From the NCBI GenBank assembly GCA_023415145.1, contig JAEZLW010000209.1, forward strand, positions 1-17,660: a stretch of DNA of 17,660 nt. Reading direction: 5' to 3'. The position numbers and the translations under genes were made by a program. Position 1 is the stretch's first letter. Each line of letters starts with the position of its first letter. This stretch comes from Bacillota bacterium (lineage in GTDB: Bacteria > Bacillota > Clostridia > Christensenellales > Aristaeellaceae). The notes below the pieces were generated by a model. The model saw only the letters and a program-made list of their open reading frames with translations. It did not search any database and had not been told where the DNA came from. Positions 7,399 to 13,808 of the stretch are shown here, piece by piece.

Positions 7399-7499
7399 CT
7401 CAAGGGATATATCCCTTGAGAATCCCCCTATAAAGGGAAGGAACGAAAGTGCATAAATCCTATATGCACGGGGGAGGACGATAATTCTTCCCTTTTATA
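7399..7499. repeat. Palindrome-rich segment in the metH-SH3 intergenic region
   Basis: A 22-bp perfect palindrome occupies 7399-7420 (half-site CTCAAGGGATA). Next is a larger inverted repeat, 7429-7440 against 7487-7499, with one bulged T. It encloses a second stem, GTGCATA (7449-7455) with TATGCAC (7463-7469). The right arm runs into TTTTATA and could serve as a weak terminator. From 7311 to 7398 I see only GC-rich sequence with small inverted repeats. A tandem 9-mer, CAATATATG twice, follows at 7526-7543. Confidence 0.7.
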
Positions 7500-7585
7500 C
7501 ATTTCACCTTTATCCATCCAATAGACAATATATGCAATATATGGTATCCTTGTACAAGATAATGCAGCCTATTGCGTTTTCACTT

Positions 7586-7655
7586 GCCGGCAGTCCGGTG
7601 AAAGAACTGCCCGGCCGCATTCCCGAGGAAAACAAAACGGCTCTGTACAGCCGTT
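7586..7655 (+). other. Two hairpins in the leader of the SH3-protein gene
   Basis: The first stem pairs 7586-7594 with 7606-7615 (one bulge). The second pairs AACGGCT (7636-7642) with AGCCGTT (7649-7655). They lie 65 to 135 bases before the start codon at 7721. I compared the segment by eye with cobalamin, c-di-GMP, THF and SAM riboswitch consensus boxes and found no match. No clear sigma-A promoter was found upstream, and neither hairpin has a U-tract. Confidence 0.45.
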
Positions 7656-7720
7656 GCTTGGCTTCAAGAAAACGGACAACCGCACATCTCATATGCTACA
7701 TGGCAAAGGAGACTCTTCTA

Positions 7721-8476
7721 ATGCGTATGCGGACTTCGGCTTTTCTTCTGTCCATTATGGTGGTCTGTCTTGTTTTCAGCGCTCAGGCCGCGCCGCCCCC
7801 TGCCGGGAGCACAGGCATGCCCATCACCGCCATCGTCCTCCCGGAGGAAGGGATCACACTGAATGATATGCCCATGGATAAGGCGGAGGCCGTTGCAACG
7901 CTTGCGAAAGGGACGAATGTCACGGTGGAAACCCTGGGCCTGTACTGGTCTGAGGTGTCTGACGGTACGCAGAAGGGTTATGTGCCCACCGCCGCATTGC
8001 ACCTGGATGACTGGGATGTGCCAGATGAAACGAATGCCAAAAAGGATGGCGGCATCCGGTTCGCGGTATTCAACCATGGCACCGTACCCGGCCAGGCGTG
8101 GACCATGACCTTGCGGGAAGCGCCCAGCCGTAAGGCGGCCAAAATGGATACCTGTGTCTGCGGCACGGTGATGGTAGCCCTCGAAAAGAACAAGGAATAC
8201 TCCCTGGTGCATGTGGGCGACAAGGTCGGGTATCTGCTTACCAAGTACCTTACCTTTTACGATTCCGCCCAAACCGCTAAGCAGTATGCCATCATCCAAA
8301 ATGATGAAAAGGTGGCTTTCCGCAATGACCGGTCACTTTGGAAAAACCATATCATCACCTACCTGGAACCGGATACGGCGGTAACGCTTATCTGGGACAA
8401 AAAGGGCTGGGCCTGTATAGAGGCGCTGGGGTATCAGGGGTTTGTGTATACAGAGTTTCTGGATATTCTGGAATAG
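7721..8476 (+). CDS. Secreted protein with three SH3-like segments
   Basis: This 251-residue protein starts with a typical signal peptide (MRMRTSAFLLSIMVVCLVFS, then AQA as likely cleavage site). The mature part appears to hold three bacterial SH3-like segments. They run from ITAIVLPEEGITLN to KGYVPTAALHL, from TMTLREAPS to VGYLLTKYLTFY, and from KQYAIIQNDEKVAF to YQGFVYTEFLDIL. Each ends in the usual GY(V/L)xxxYL-like strand. Such domains usually bind peptidoglycan or act as targeting modules, and no catalytic domain accompanies them here. I chose 7721 because AAAGGAG lies 9 nt upstream and a signal peptide follows at once; the open frame upstream to 7532 has neither. It is likely monocistronic, with a hairpin at 8519-8554 behind it. 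A cell-wall location is inferred; its substrate is unknown. Confidence 0.75.
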   Translation: MRMRTSAFLLSIMVVCLVFSAQAAPPPAGSTGMPITAIVLPEEGITLNDMPMDKAEAVATLAKGTNVTVETLGLYWSEVSDGTQKGYVPTAALHLDDWDVPDETNAKKDGGIRFAVFNHGTVPGQAWTMTLREAPSRKAAKMDTCVCGTVMVALEKNKEYSLVHVGDKVGYLLTKYLTFYDSAQTAKQYAIIQNDEKVAFRNDRSLWKNHIITYLEPDTAVTLIWDKKGWACIEALGYQGFVYTEFLDILE

Positions 8477-8487
8477 CTGAAGAAAAC

Positions 8488-8516
8488 TTGTGATATGTTT
8501 CCCGCCATGCTATAAT
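8488..8516 (+). promoter_or_regulatory. Promoter upstream of the phosphonate operon
   Basis: TTGTGA (8488-8493) and a perfect TATAAT (8511-8516) are 17 bp apart. Transcription would start near 8523, inside the left arm of the following hairpin. A second candidate, TTGTTA (8557-8562), 16 bp, TACAAT (8579-8584), lies after the hairpin and would start transcription about 23 nt before the first phosphonate gene. Confidence 0.6.
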
Positions 8517-8518
8517 TC

Positions 8519-8560
8519 AACCGGCCTGCAAGCATTTTCTGCATAAGGCCGGTTGTTTGT
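8519..8560 (+). terminator. Hairpin between the SH3 gene and the phosphonate operon, probable weak terminator
   Basis: AACCGGCCT (8519-8527) pairs perfectly with AGGCCGGTT (8546-8554). The 18-nt loop contains a further TGCA/TGCA pairing, and GTTTGTTATT follows. The tail is U-rich but interrupted, so termination may be partial. It most simply ends the SH3-protein transcript, but its left arm overlaps the predicted start of the phosphonate transcript. Confidence 0.6.
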
Positions 8561-8613
8561 TATTCAAGGCCCGTCAAGTACAATTTCCTCTTTCCTCACA
8601 GAAAGGACAAGCC

Positions 8614-9762
8614 ATGGACGTCACCGTATTTTTGCAGGAACTATCCAAACTGGGCATCGGCTTTTACACCGGTGTGCCCGACTCCCTGCTCCAACCGCTT
8701 TGCGATACGCTGTATGCCCGTTTTGGTACGAATAGCCAGCACATCGTCGCCGCCAATGAAGGGGCCGCGGTGGGCCTGGCGGCAGGCCATTATATCGCCA
8801 CCGGCAAGCCTGCTCTTGTATATTTGCAAAACAGCGGCATTGGCAACGCTGCCAATCCTGTTATTTCGTTGCTGAACGAAAAAGTATACGGCGTTCCCTG
8901 CGTGTTTGTGGTTGGCTGGCGAGGTGAGCCGGATGTACATGACGAGCCCCAGCATGTATTCCAGGGGGAAATCACCCCCGATATGCTGTCGGTCATGGGC
9001 CTTCAACCTTTGATACTATCGGCAGGCACCACCATTCCGGACCTTGTTGAATTGGTATCCATAGCGGAAGCTACTCTCAGTAAGGGAAAGAGCATTGCCT
9101 TTCTTGTAAGAAAGGGCGCGCTGTCGGGTGGAGAAAAGACAAATTATGCAAATCATCATACGCTTTTGCGGGAGGAAGCATTGCGGCTGATTTTGACCCA
9201 TGCATCCAATGATGATGTCTTTGTCTGTACCACAGGCAAAACCTCCAGGGAAGTATATGAGCTTCGGGAAGTGCTGAACCTGCGCCATGACCGGGATTTT
9301 CTCACCGTGGGCTCTATGGGCCATGCTTCCATGATCGCTTTGGGCATCGCCCTGAAAAAACCCGAAACTACCGTCTGGTGTCTGGACGGGGACGGTGCGG
9401 CGCTCATGCACCTGGGCAGCCTGTTGACAGAGGCCCGGTGTGCGTGCAAAAACCTGATCCATGTGGTACTAAACAACGGCGCCCATGAAAGCGTTGGCGG
9501 CATGCCGGTAAGCGGTGGTGATGTATCCTTCACGGCCATCGCGAAGGCGGCGGGGTTTGAAAGCTGCTTTTTTGCGGAAGATGAAAAAGCACTGCTTAAA
9601 CTTCTGCCCGCTGTACGGGAAACCGCCGGAAAGCAGCCCTGCTTTTTGGAGATTGCTTTGAAGCAAGGCTCCCGCAAGGATCTGGGCCGGCCCAAGACCA
9701 CCCCCAAGGAAAACCTGCGGCAGCTAATGGATTATTTGAAGACGCAAGGAGAAAAAGCATGA
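8614..9762 (+). CDS. ppd: Phosphonopyruvate decarboxylase (thiamine diphosphate-dependent)
   Basis: This cytoplasmic enzyme decarboxylates phosphonopyruvate to phosphonoacetaldehyde, the irreversible step that pulls the unfavourable PEP mutase equilibrium forward. The protein has 382 residues, normal for the family. FYTGVPDSLL (17-26) is the family's N-terminal signature. Glu49 in AANEGAAVG is the expected ThDP-activating Glu. WRGEPDVHDEPQH is a conserved loop. GDG (259-261) to NN (287-288) forms the metal-ThDP binding motif. The start is the ATG at 8614 with GAAAGGA upstream; the frame is open to an upstream TTG at 8557 without a ribosome binding site. It is the first gene of the four-gene phosphonate operon and overlaps the next gene by four bases (ATGA). 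Other ThDP decarboxylases are excluded by the signature and the neighbours. Confidence 0.93.
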   Translation: MDVTVFLQELSKLGIGFYTGVPDSLLQPLCDTLYARFGTNSQHIVAANEGAAVGLAAGHYIATGKPALVYLQNSGIGNAANPVISLLNEKVYGVPCVFVVGWRGEPDVHDEPQHVFQGEITPDMLSVMGLQPLILSAGTTIPDLVELVSIAEATLSKGKSIAFLVRKGALSGGEKTNYANHHTLLREEALRLILTHASNDDVFVCTTGKTSREVYELREVLNLRHDRDFLTVGSMGHASMIALGIALKKPETTVWCLDGDGAALMHLGSLLTEARCACKNLIHVVLNNGAHESVGGMPVSGGDVSFTAIAKAAGFESCFFAEDEKALLKLLPAVRETAGKQPCFLEIALKQGSRKDLGRPKTTPKENLRQLMDYLKTQGEKA

Positions 9763-10490
9763 AGGCGCTCCTGCTCAATTCCGGCGTGGGCAATAGGATG
9801 GGTGCGCTTACGGAGCGCAGCCCCAAGTGCATGTGCCCAATCGGCGCGGGCTACACCATACTAAGCCGCCAGCTCACACTGATCGCGAAAGCCGGTATCC
9901 GGGACACGGTTATCACGGTCGGCCCATTTGCCGAGCTTATAAAAGAGCATGTGGCAGGCCTGAATCTGCCGCTTCACGTTACTTATGTGCCCAATCCCCA
10001 ATACAGCGAAACCAACTACATCTACTCCATGCACCTGGCGGCGGAACACTTGGACGATGACATCCTGCTCCTGCACGGCGATTTGGTGCTGGAAAGCAGC
10101 GTGCTTGACGACTTGATTACAAGTCCAAAAAGCGTGGTGGCGGTGGACGCCACCCTGCCACTGCCGGACAAGGATTTCAAGGCAAAGGTACATGATGGAC
10201 GCGTCATAGCCATCGGTGTGGAGTTCTTCGGGCCGGACTGCGTTGCCTGTCAGCCCGCCTACCGCTTTGACAAAGAGGATTTTAAAGCCTTCATGAAAGC
10301 CATCGGTGAGTTTTGCTTACATGGGCAGCGGAAAGTGTATGCCGAGAATGCCTTCGACGCGCAAAACGGCGCTATCCCCCTGTATCCGCTGGAACTGAAT
10401 GGCCGGCTGTGCAACGAAATCGACAATCTGCAAGACCTGGAAACAGTGTCCCAACGGTTTTTGACAACACTACCAAAAGAGGTGAAATAA
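9759..10490 (+). CDS. LicC/PntC-type nucleotidyltransferase, probable phosphonate cytidylyltransferase
   Basis: This 243-residue protein has a sugar-phosphate-type nucleotidyltransferase fold. The N-terminal LLNSGVGNRMGALTERSPK carries the nucleotide-binding GxGxRM...PK motif. NPQYSETNYIYSMHLA and LLLHGDLVLESSVL supply the family's substrate and metal-binding strands, and AIPLYPLELNGRLCNEIDN closes the fold. LicC activates phosphocholine and PntC activates 2-aminoethylphosphonate, both with CTP. In this operon the expected substrate is hydroxyethylphosphonate, because an alcohol dehydrogenase rather than an aminotransferase follows. That substrate assignment is inference. The gene starts on the ATGA overlap with the decarboxylase and ends three bases before the mutase gene, so all are translated together. 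Confidence 0.8.
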   Translation: MKALLLNSGVGNRMGALTERSPKCMCPIGAGYTILSRQLTLIAKAGIRDTVITVGPFAELIKEHVAGLNLPLHVTYVPNPQYSETNYIYSMHLAAEHLDDDILLLHGDLVLESSVLDDLITSPKSVVAVDATLPLPDKDFKAKVHDGRVIAIGVEFFGPDCVACQPAYRFDKEDFKAFMKAIGEFCLHGQRKVYAENAFDAQNGAIPLYPLELNGRLCNEIDNLQDLETVSQRFLTTLPKEVK

Positions 10491-10493
10491 CGT

Positions 10494-11792
10494 ATGAAGC
10501 AGGTTTACATGTGCTTCAGCACGGACATCCTCCACAACGGCCACATCAAGATCATCAAACAGGCGGCGCAGCTTGGCGAGCTGACGGTAGGCGTACTCAC
10601 CGATGAAGTGATCGCGTCCTTCAAGCGCTATCCCCTGATTCCCCTGGAGGAGCGGCTGCAGCTTTTTCAAAACATCATGGGCGTCAAGCGCGTTCTTATA
10701 CAAAGCACACTGAGTTATGAAGCGGTCTTGCGGGAATTGAAGCCCGACATCGTCGTCCACGGAGATGACTGGCGGGTTGGCTATCAAGCCAACATCCGCC
10801 GCCAGGTGATTGAGGTTCTGGCAGAATGGGGCGGTGAACTGATAGAATACCCCTACACCCGCACACCCACAGAGGAGACGCTAAGCCGTCTGGACCAGCA
10901 GCTTTCCATGCCGGAAAACAGGCGGTCAAGGCTCAAAAAGCTTCTGCAATACAAGCCCTGCCTTTCGGTAATGGAAGCCCACAACGGCCTCACGGGGCTG
11001 ATCGTGGAGCAGACAAGGGTGGAAACGCAAAATGGTGTCAAGCAATTTGACGCCATGTGGGTTTCCAGCCTGTGCGACTCCACCGCCAAGGGCAAGCCGG
11101 ATATCGAGCTGGTGGACCTCACCTCCCGCATTCAAACGCTGGAGGAGATCATGGAGGTCACCACCAAACCCATCATTCTGGACGGAGATACCGGCGGCCA
11201 GACGGAGCATTTTGCCTACAATGTGCGCACGTTGGAGCGGCTGGGCATATCCGCTGTCATCATTGAGGATAAAACAGGGCTGAAAAAGAACTCCCTGTTT
11301 GGCACTCAGGCACAGCAGACCCAGGAAAACATCGATAGCTTCTGCCAAAAGATAAAGGCCGGCAAAAATGCGCAAAAAACCAAAGACTTCATGATCATCG
11401 CAAGGTGCGAAAGCCTGATCCTGGGAAAAGGCATGGAGGATGCGCTCACCCGCTGCCGAGCCTATGTTCAAGCCGGGGTGGACGGCATCATGATCCATTC
11501 CTGCCAAAAAAGCCCCTCGGAGATTTTGGAATTCTGCCGCCTGTTCAGATCTGATGACCTCACTACGCCGCTGGTTGCCGTTCCCACCACCTACAACGTC
11601 ATTTCTGAAGAGGAGCTTTCAGCCGCGGGGGTCAACATTGTCATTCACGCCAACCATCTTTTGCGCAGCGCCTTCCCGGCCATGCAGCGCACATCCCGGA
11701 CTATTCTTGCAAATGGGCGGTCCCTGGAGGCGGAGGAAGGCTGCCTGTCCATCAAGGAAATCCTTACCCTGATCCCTGAACAGGAGATCTAA
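10494..11792 (+). CDS. aepX: Phosphoenolpyruvate mutase with N-terminal cytidylyltransferase-like domain
   Basis: PEP mutase rearranges phosphoenolpyruvate to phosphonopyruvate, forming the C-P bond that defines the pathway. The 432-residue protein is a two-domain fusion. Residues 1 to about 135 are a TagD/RibF-like nucleotidyltransferase domain with HNGH (14-17), GVLTDEVI and HGDDW. The rest is the isocitrate lyase/PEP mutase barrel. It has SSLCDSTAKGKPDIE, the metal site DGDTGG (230-235), the mutase signature EDKTGLKKNS (258-267), ARCESLI and GIMIHS. EDKxxxKxNS distinguishes mutases from PEP-family hydrolases and lyases. This domain order is known from other phosphonate producers. The final part of the N-terminal domain (TPTEETLSRL) departs from the usual SSTxxR motif of such transferases, so its catalytic competence is uncertain. 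Translation may start from GAGGTG about 10 nt upstream. Confidence 0.93.
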   Translation: MKQVYMCFSTDILHNGHIKIIKQAAQLGELTVGVLTDEVIASFKRYPLIPLEERLQLFQNIMGVKRVLIQSTLSYEAVLRELKPDIVVHGDDWRVGYQANIRRQVIEVLAEWGGELIEYPYTRTPTEETLSRLDQQLSMPENRRSRLKKLLQYKPCLSVMEAHNGLTGLIVEQTRVETQNGVKQFDAMWVSSLCDSTAKGKPDIELVDLTSRIQTLEEIMEVTTKPIILDGDTGGQTEHFAYNVRTLERLGISAVIIEDKTGLKKNSLFGTQAQQTQENIDSFCQKIKAGKNAQKTKDFMIIARCESLILGKGMEDALTRCRAYVQAGVDGIMIHSCQKSPSEILEFCRLFRSDDLTTPLVAVPTTYNVISEEELSAAGVNIVIHANHLLRSAFPAMQRTSRTILANGRSLEAEEGCLSIKEILTLIPEQEI

Positions 11793-11796
11793 GAAG

Positions 11797-12942
11797 ATGG
11801 CTGTGTTTTCACCCTTTTGCCCGGTGGATATCCGTATCTTGGACAAAGTAAAGGGGCTTGAAGCCATAGAATCCCTGCTCGATGGCACAATCGGCCTGTG
11901 CGTTCTTGCCAGTGATACCATGGCCGCAAGGCTTTCTTTGCATAATTATTTAAAGGGATTACTGGCCCGGCATGGGGGAGTCTGGCTGAAGGACATCCCT
12001 GCAAACCCATCCGTTTTTGATGTGACGCAAGCGCTCAAAGCGCTTTACGCAAAGCCTGTAAATGCCATTTTATCAATCGGCGGAGGAAGCGCAATCGACC
12101 TGGGCAAAGCCATTGCGGCCTTTCATGGCCTTTTTGATGAAAACAGGCTGACTGAAGAAAACGTAGGCAACGCCATTGCCAAAAAGGCATATGAAAAGGC
12201 CCGCGACATTCCCATCCATCTTGCCGTACCCACCACAGCGGGAACAGGCTCGGAAGTAACACGCTGGGCTACCGTGTGGAATCCTGCTTGTCAACAAAAG
12301 CTGTCAGTCGACTGGGCGCCCCTGTTCCCCAGGGCCGCCGTCATCATTCCGGAATTCACCATGACCATGAGCCCGGAGCTTACGCTGTCCACCGGATTGG
12401 ACGCCCTTTCCCACGCCATGGAAGCCTTCTGGGCCAAGAGCAGCACACCGCTTGCCAAAGCGCTAGCCCTATCGGCCATTGACAAGATCCGCAGCTTCCT
12501 TCCATATGCGGTAAGGCCCGAAAACAAAGAAAGCCTTCCCCATCGGGAAGGCATGTGCTTAGGCTCCCTGCTGTCAGGTTTGGCCTTTTCCATCACCCGT
12601 ACCACAGCCTGCCACGCCATTTCCTATCCACTGACCATGCTGCATCATATTTCCCACGGCTTTGCGGCAGCCTTGACGCTGCGCAGTGTGATGGACAGAA
12701 ATGAAGCGGCTGTCAAGGAAATACAATGCATCCGCGCCATATTTGAAGCAGATGGCGGGTTTGACGCCTGGCTCTATCACCTTGCCGGGCCAATACAACC
12801 CCTTCGCCTTTCCGCCTTTGGCATATGGCATGATGATTTGCCTGCCATTGCCGATTTATCGTTCACTGCCGGGCGGATGGATAACAATCCTATCGTGTTT
12901 GACAGGCAGGATGTGCTTGCAATCCTTGAAAATTGCCTGTAA
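11797..12942 (+). CDS. Iron-containing alcohol dehydrogenase, probable phosphonoacetaldehyde reductase
   Basis: This 381-residue protein belongs to the group III (Fe-type) alcohol dehydrogenases. SIGGGSAIDLGKA is the nucleotide-binding loop and PTTAGTGSEVT the second signature. The metal ligands are predicted as Asp202, His206 (LDALSHAME), His273 (TACHAIS) and His287 (HISHG). The 14-residue gap between the last two equals that in lactaldehyde reductase FucO. In known phosphonate clusters this family (FomC, PhpC) reduces phosphonoacetaldehyde to 2-hydroxyethylphosphonate. With mutase and decarboxylase genes directly upstream and no aminotransferase, that is the best role. The start has AGGAG 10 nt upstream, overlapping the end of the mutase gene. 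It is the last gene of the operon, and its stop lies six bases from the convergent LCP stop with no terminator between. Confidence 0.88.
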   Translation: MAVFSPFCPVDIRILDKVKGLEAIESLLDGTIGLCVLASDTMAARLSLHNYLKGLLARHGGVWLKDIPANPSVFDVTQALKALYAKPVNAILSIGGGSAIDLGKAIAAFHGLFDENRLTEENVGNAIAKKAYEKARDIPIHLAVPTTAGTGSEVTRWATVWNPACQQKLSVDWAPLFPRAAVIIPEFTMTMSPELTLSTGLDALSHAMEAFWAKSSTPLAKALALSAIDKIRSFLPYAVRPENKESLPHREGMCLGSLLSGLAFSITRTTACHAISYPLTMLHHISHGFAAALTLRSVMDRNEAAVKEIQCIRAIFEADGGFDAWLYHLAGPIQPLRLSAFGIWHDDLPAIADLSFTAGRMDNNPIVFDRQDVLAILENCL

Positions 12943-12948
12943 AGCTGA

Positions 12949-13791
12949 CTATGGCCTAACAGTCTCCCCAAACAAAAACGCATACAATGCTTCCGTTTCC
13001 GCCTTGCTGTCCAACATGCGCACGGCGGTTTCCTTGCCGCTTGATGCTGTGTGCCCGTTCATGGGAAAATGCTTTGTTTCCATTCCTGAAACTGACGCAG
13101 ACAGCGCAGACAGGGCAACGTCCATCATATCCATCAGCGTCATGTTCGTTTCCACATGCGCGATAAGCTCCATGATCAACTCAATCAGGGGGTCCAATCC
13201 CATCTGAATGCCTTTTTTCATGCAGGCGGCAAGCACCCGGCTCAAGTGGGAACTGCCCTTTTCTTCACCTGTATGGTCTCTCATAAAGGACATGGCCTGC
13301 GCGCCGCCAAGCGTTTGCAATCCGGTTTGTTCAAAGACCTTTGTTTTGCCATCCGCCATCCATATGTTCAGTTCACCTTCGCGAACATCAATGTCCACAC
13401 CGCCAAGTGCATCAATGATCTTCTCCATGCCGTTCAAATCTACGGTGACAAACCGGGTAATGTTGATCCCATACAGCTCCTTGACCGTTTGAAGCGCAAG
13501 GGCGGAGCCGCCAAGCGCCACCGTATCGGCAAGCGTTGCATCACCGTTTGGCCCTGGAATCAATGTGTTCCTGTCAATGGAAGCCAGCCTCACCGCCCCG
13601 GTATCCAGGTTCAATGCTGCGATCACGATGGCCGCGGCACGAAGTGTTTCTCCTACCGGCTTGTCCACCCCAAGCAATAGGATGGCAATACTGCGGGAAG
13701 GCACCGCAAGCAAAGCGCTTTCACAAAGGCCCAGAAAAGGCAGCAGCAAAAGAGAAAGCGCAAGGAGAAACGCAAAAGCTCTCCGTTTCAT
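12949..13791 (-). CDS. LytR-CpsA-Psr (LCP) family protein with altered active-site residues
   Basis: LCP proteins transfer lipid-linked wall teichoic acid or capsule chains to peptidoglycan on the outer face of the membrane. This 280-residue protein has an N-terminal signal anchor (about residues 5-22) and one LCP domain. It shows AILLLGVDK (Asp43), RAAAIVIAAL, SIDRNT, the VDLNGMEKIIDALGGVDIDV core and AMSFMRD followed by SHLSR. Compared with the usual RSDTMML and SIPRDT motifs, the metal-binding Asp is Ala53 and the Asp after Arg74 is Asn75. The fold is clear; full enzymatic activity is not. GGAGGG lies before the ATG at 13791. It is the second gene after the sensor kinase (17-bp gap) and is convergent with the phosphonate operon. 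Confidence 0.85.
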   Translation of the reverse strand: MKRRAFAFLLALSLLLLPFLGLCESALLAVPSRSIAILLLGVDKPVGETLRAAAIVIAALNLDTGAVRLASIDRNTLIPGPNGDATLADTVALGGSALALQTVKELYGINITRFVTVDLNGMEKIIDALGGVDIDVREGELNIWMADGKTKVFEQTGLQTLGGAQAMSFMRDHTGEEKGSSHLSRVLAACMKKGIQMGLDPLIELIMELIAHVETNMTLMDMMDVALSALSASVSGMETKHFPMNGHTASSGKETAVRMLDSKAETEALYAFLFGETVRP

Positions 13792-13808
13792 GATTTTCCC
13801 TCCATCAA

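Noticed and set aside
7560..7660. Cobalamin or other known riboswitch before the SH3 gene
   Set aside because: Two hairpins are present but no conserved riboswitch box could be matched by eye.
7532..7720. Extended N-terminus of the SH3 protein
   Set aside because: The added residues lack a ribosome binding site, cover two hairpins and would bury the signal peptide. The start at 7721 fits better.
13700..13791. Lipoprotein signal in the LCP protein
   Set aside because: Cys23 lies after a hydrophobic stretch, but the preceding residue is Leu, which does not fit a lipobox; a signal anchor is more likely.
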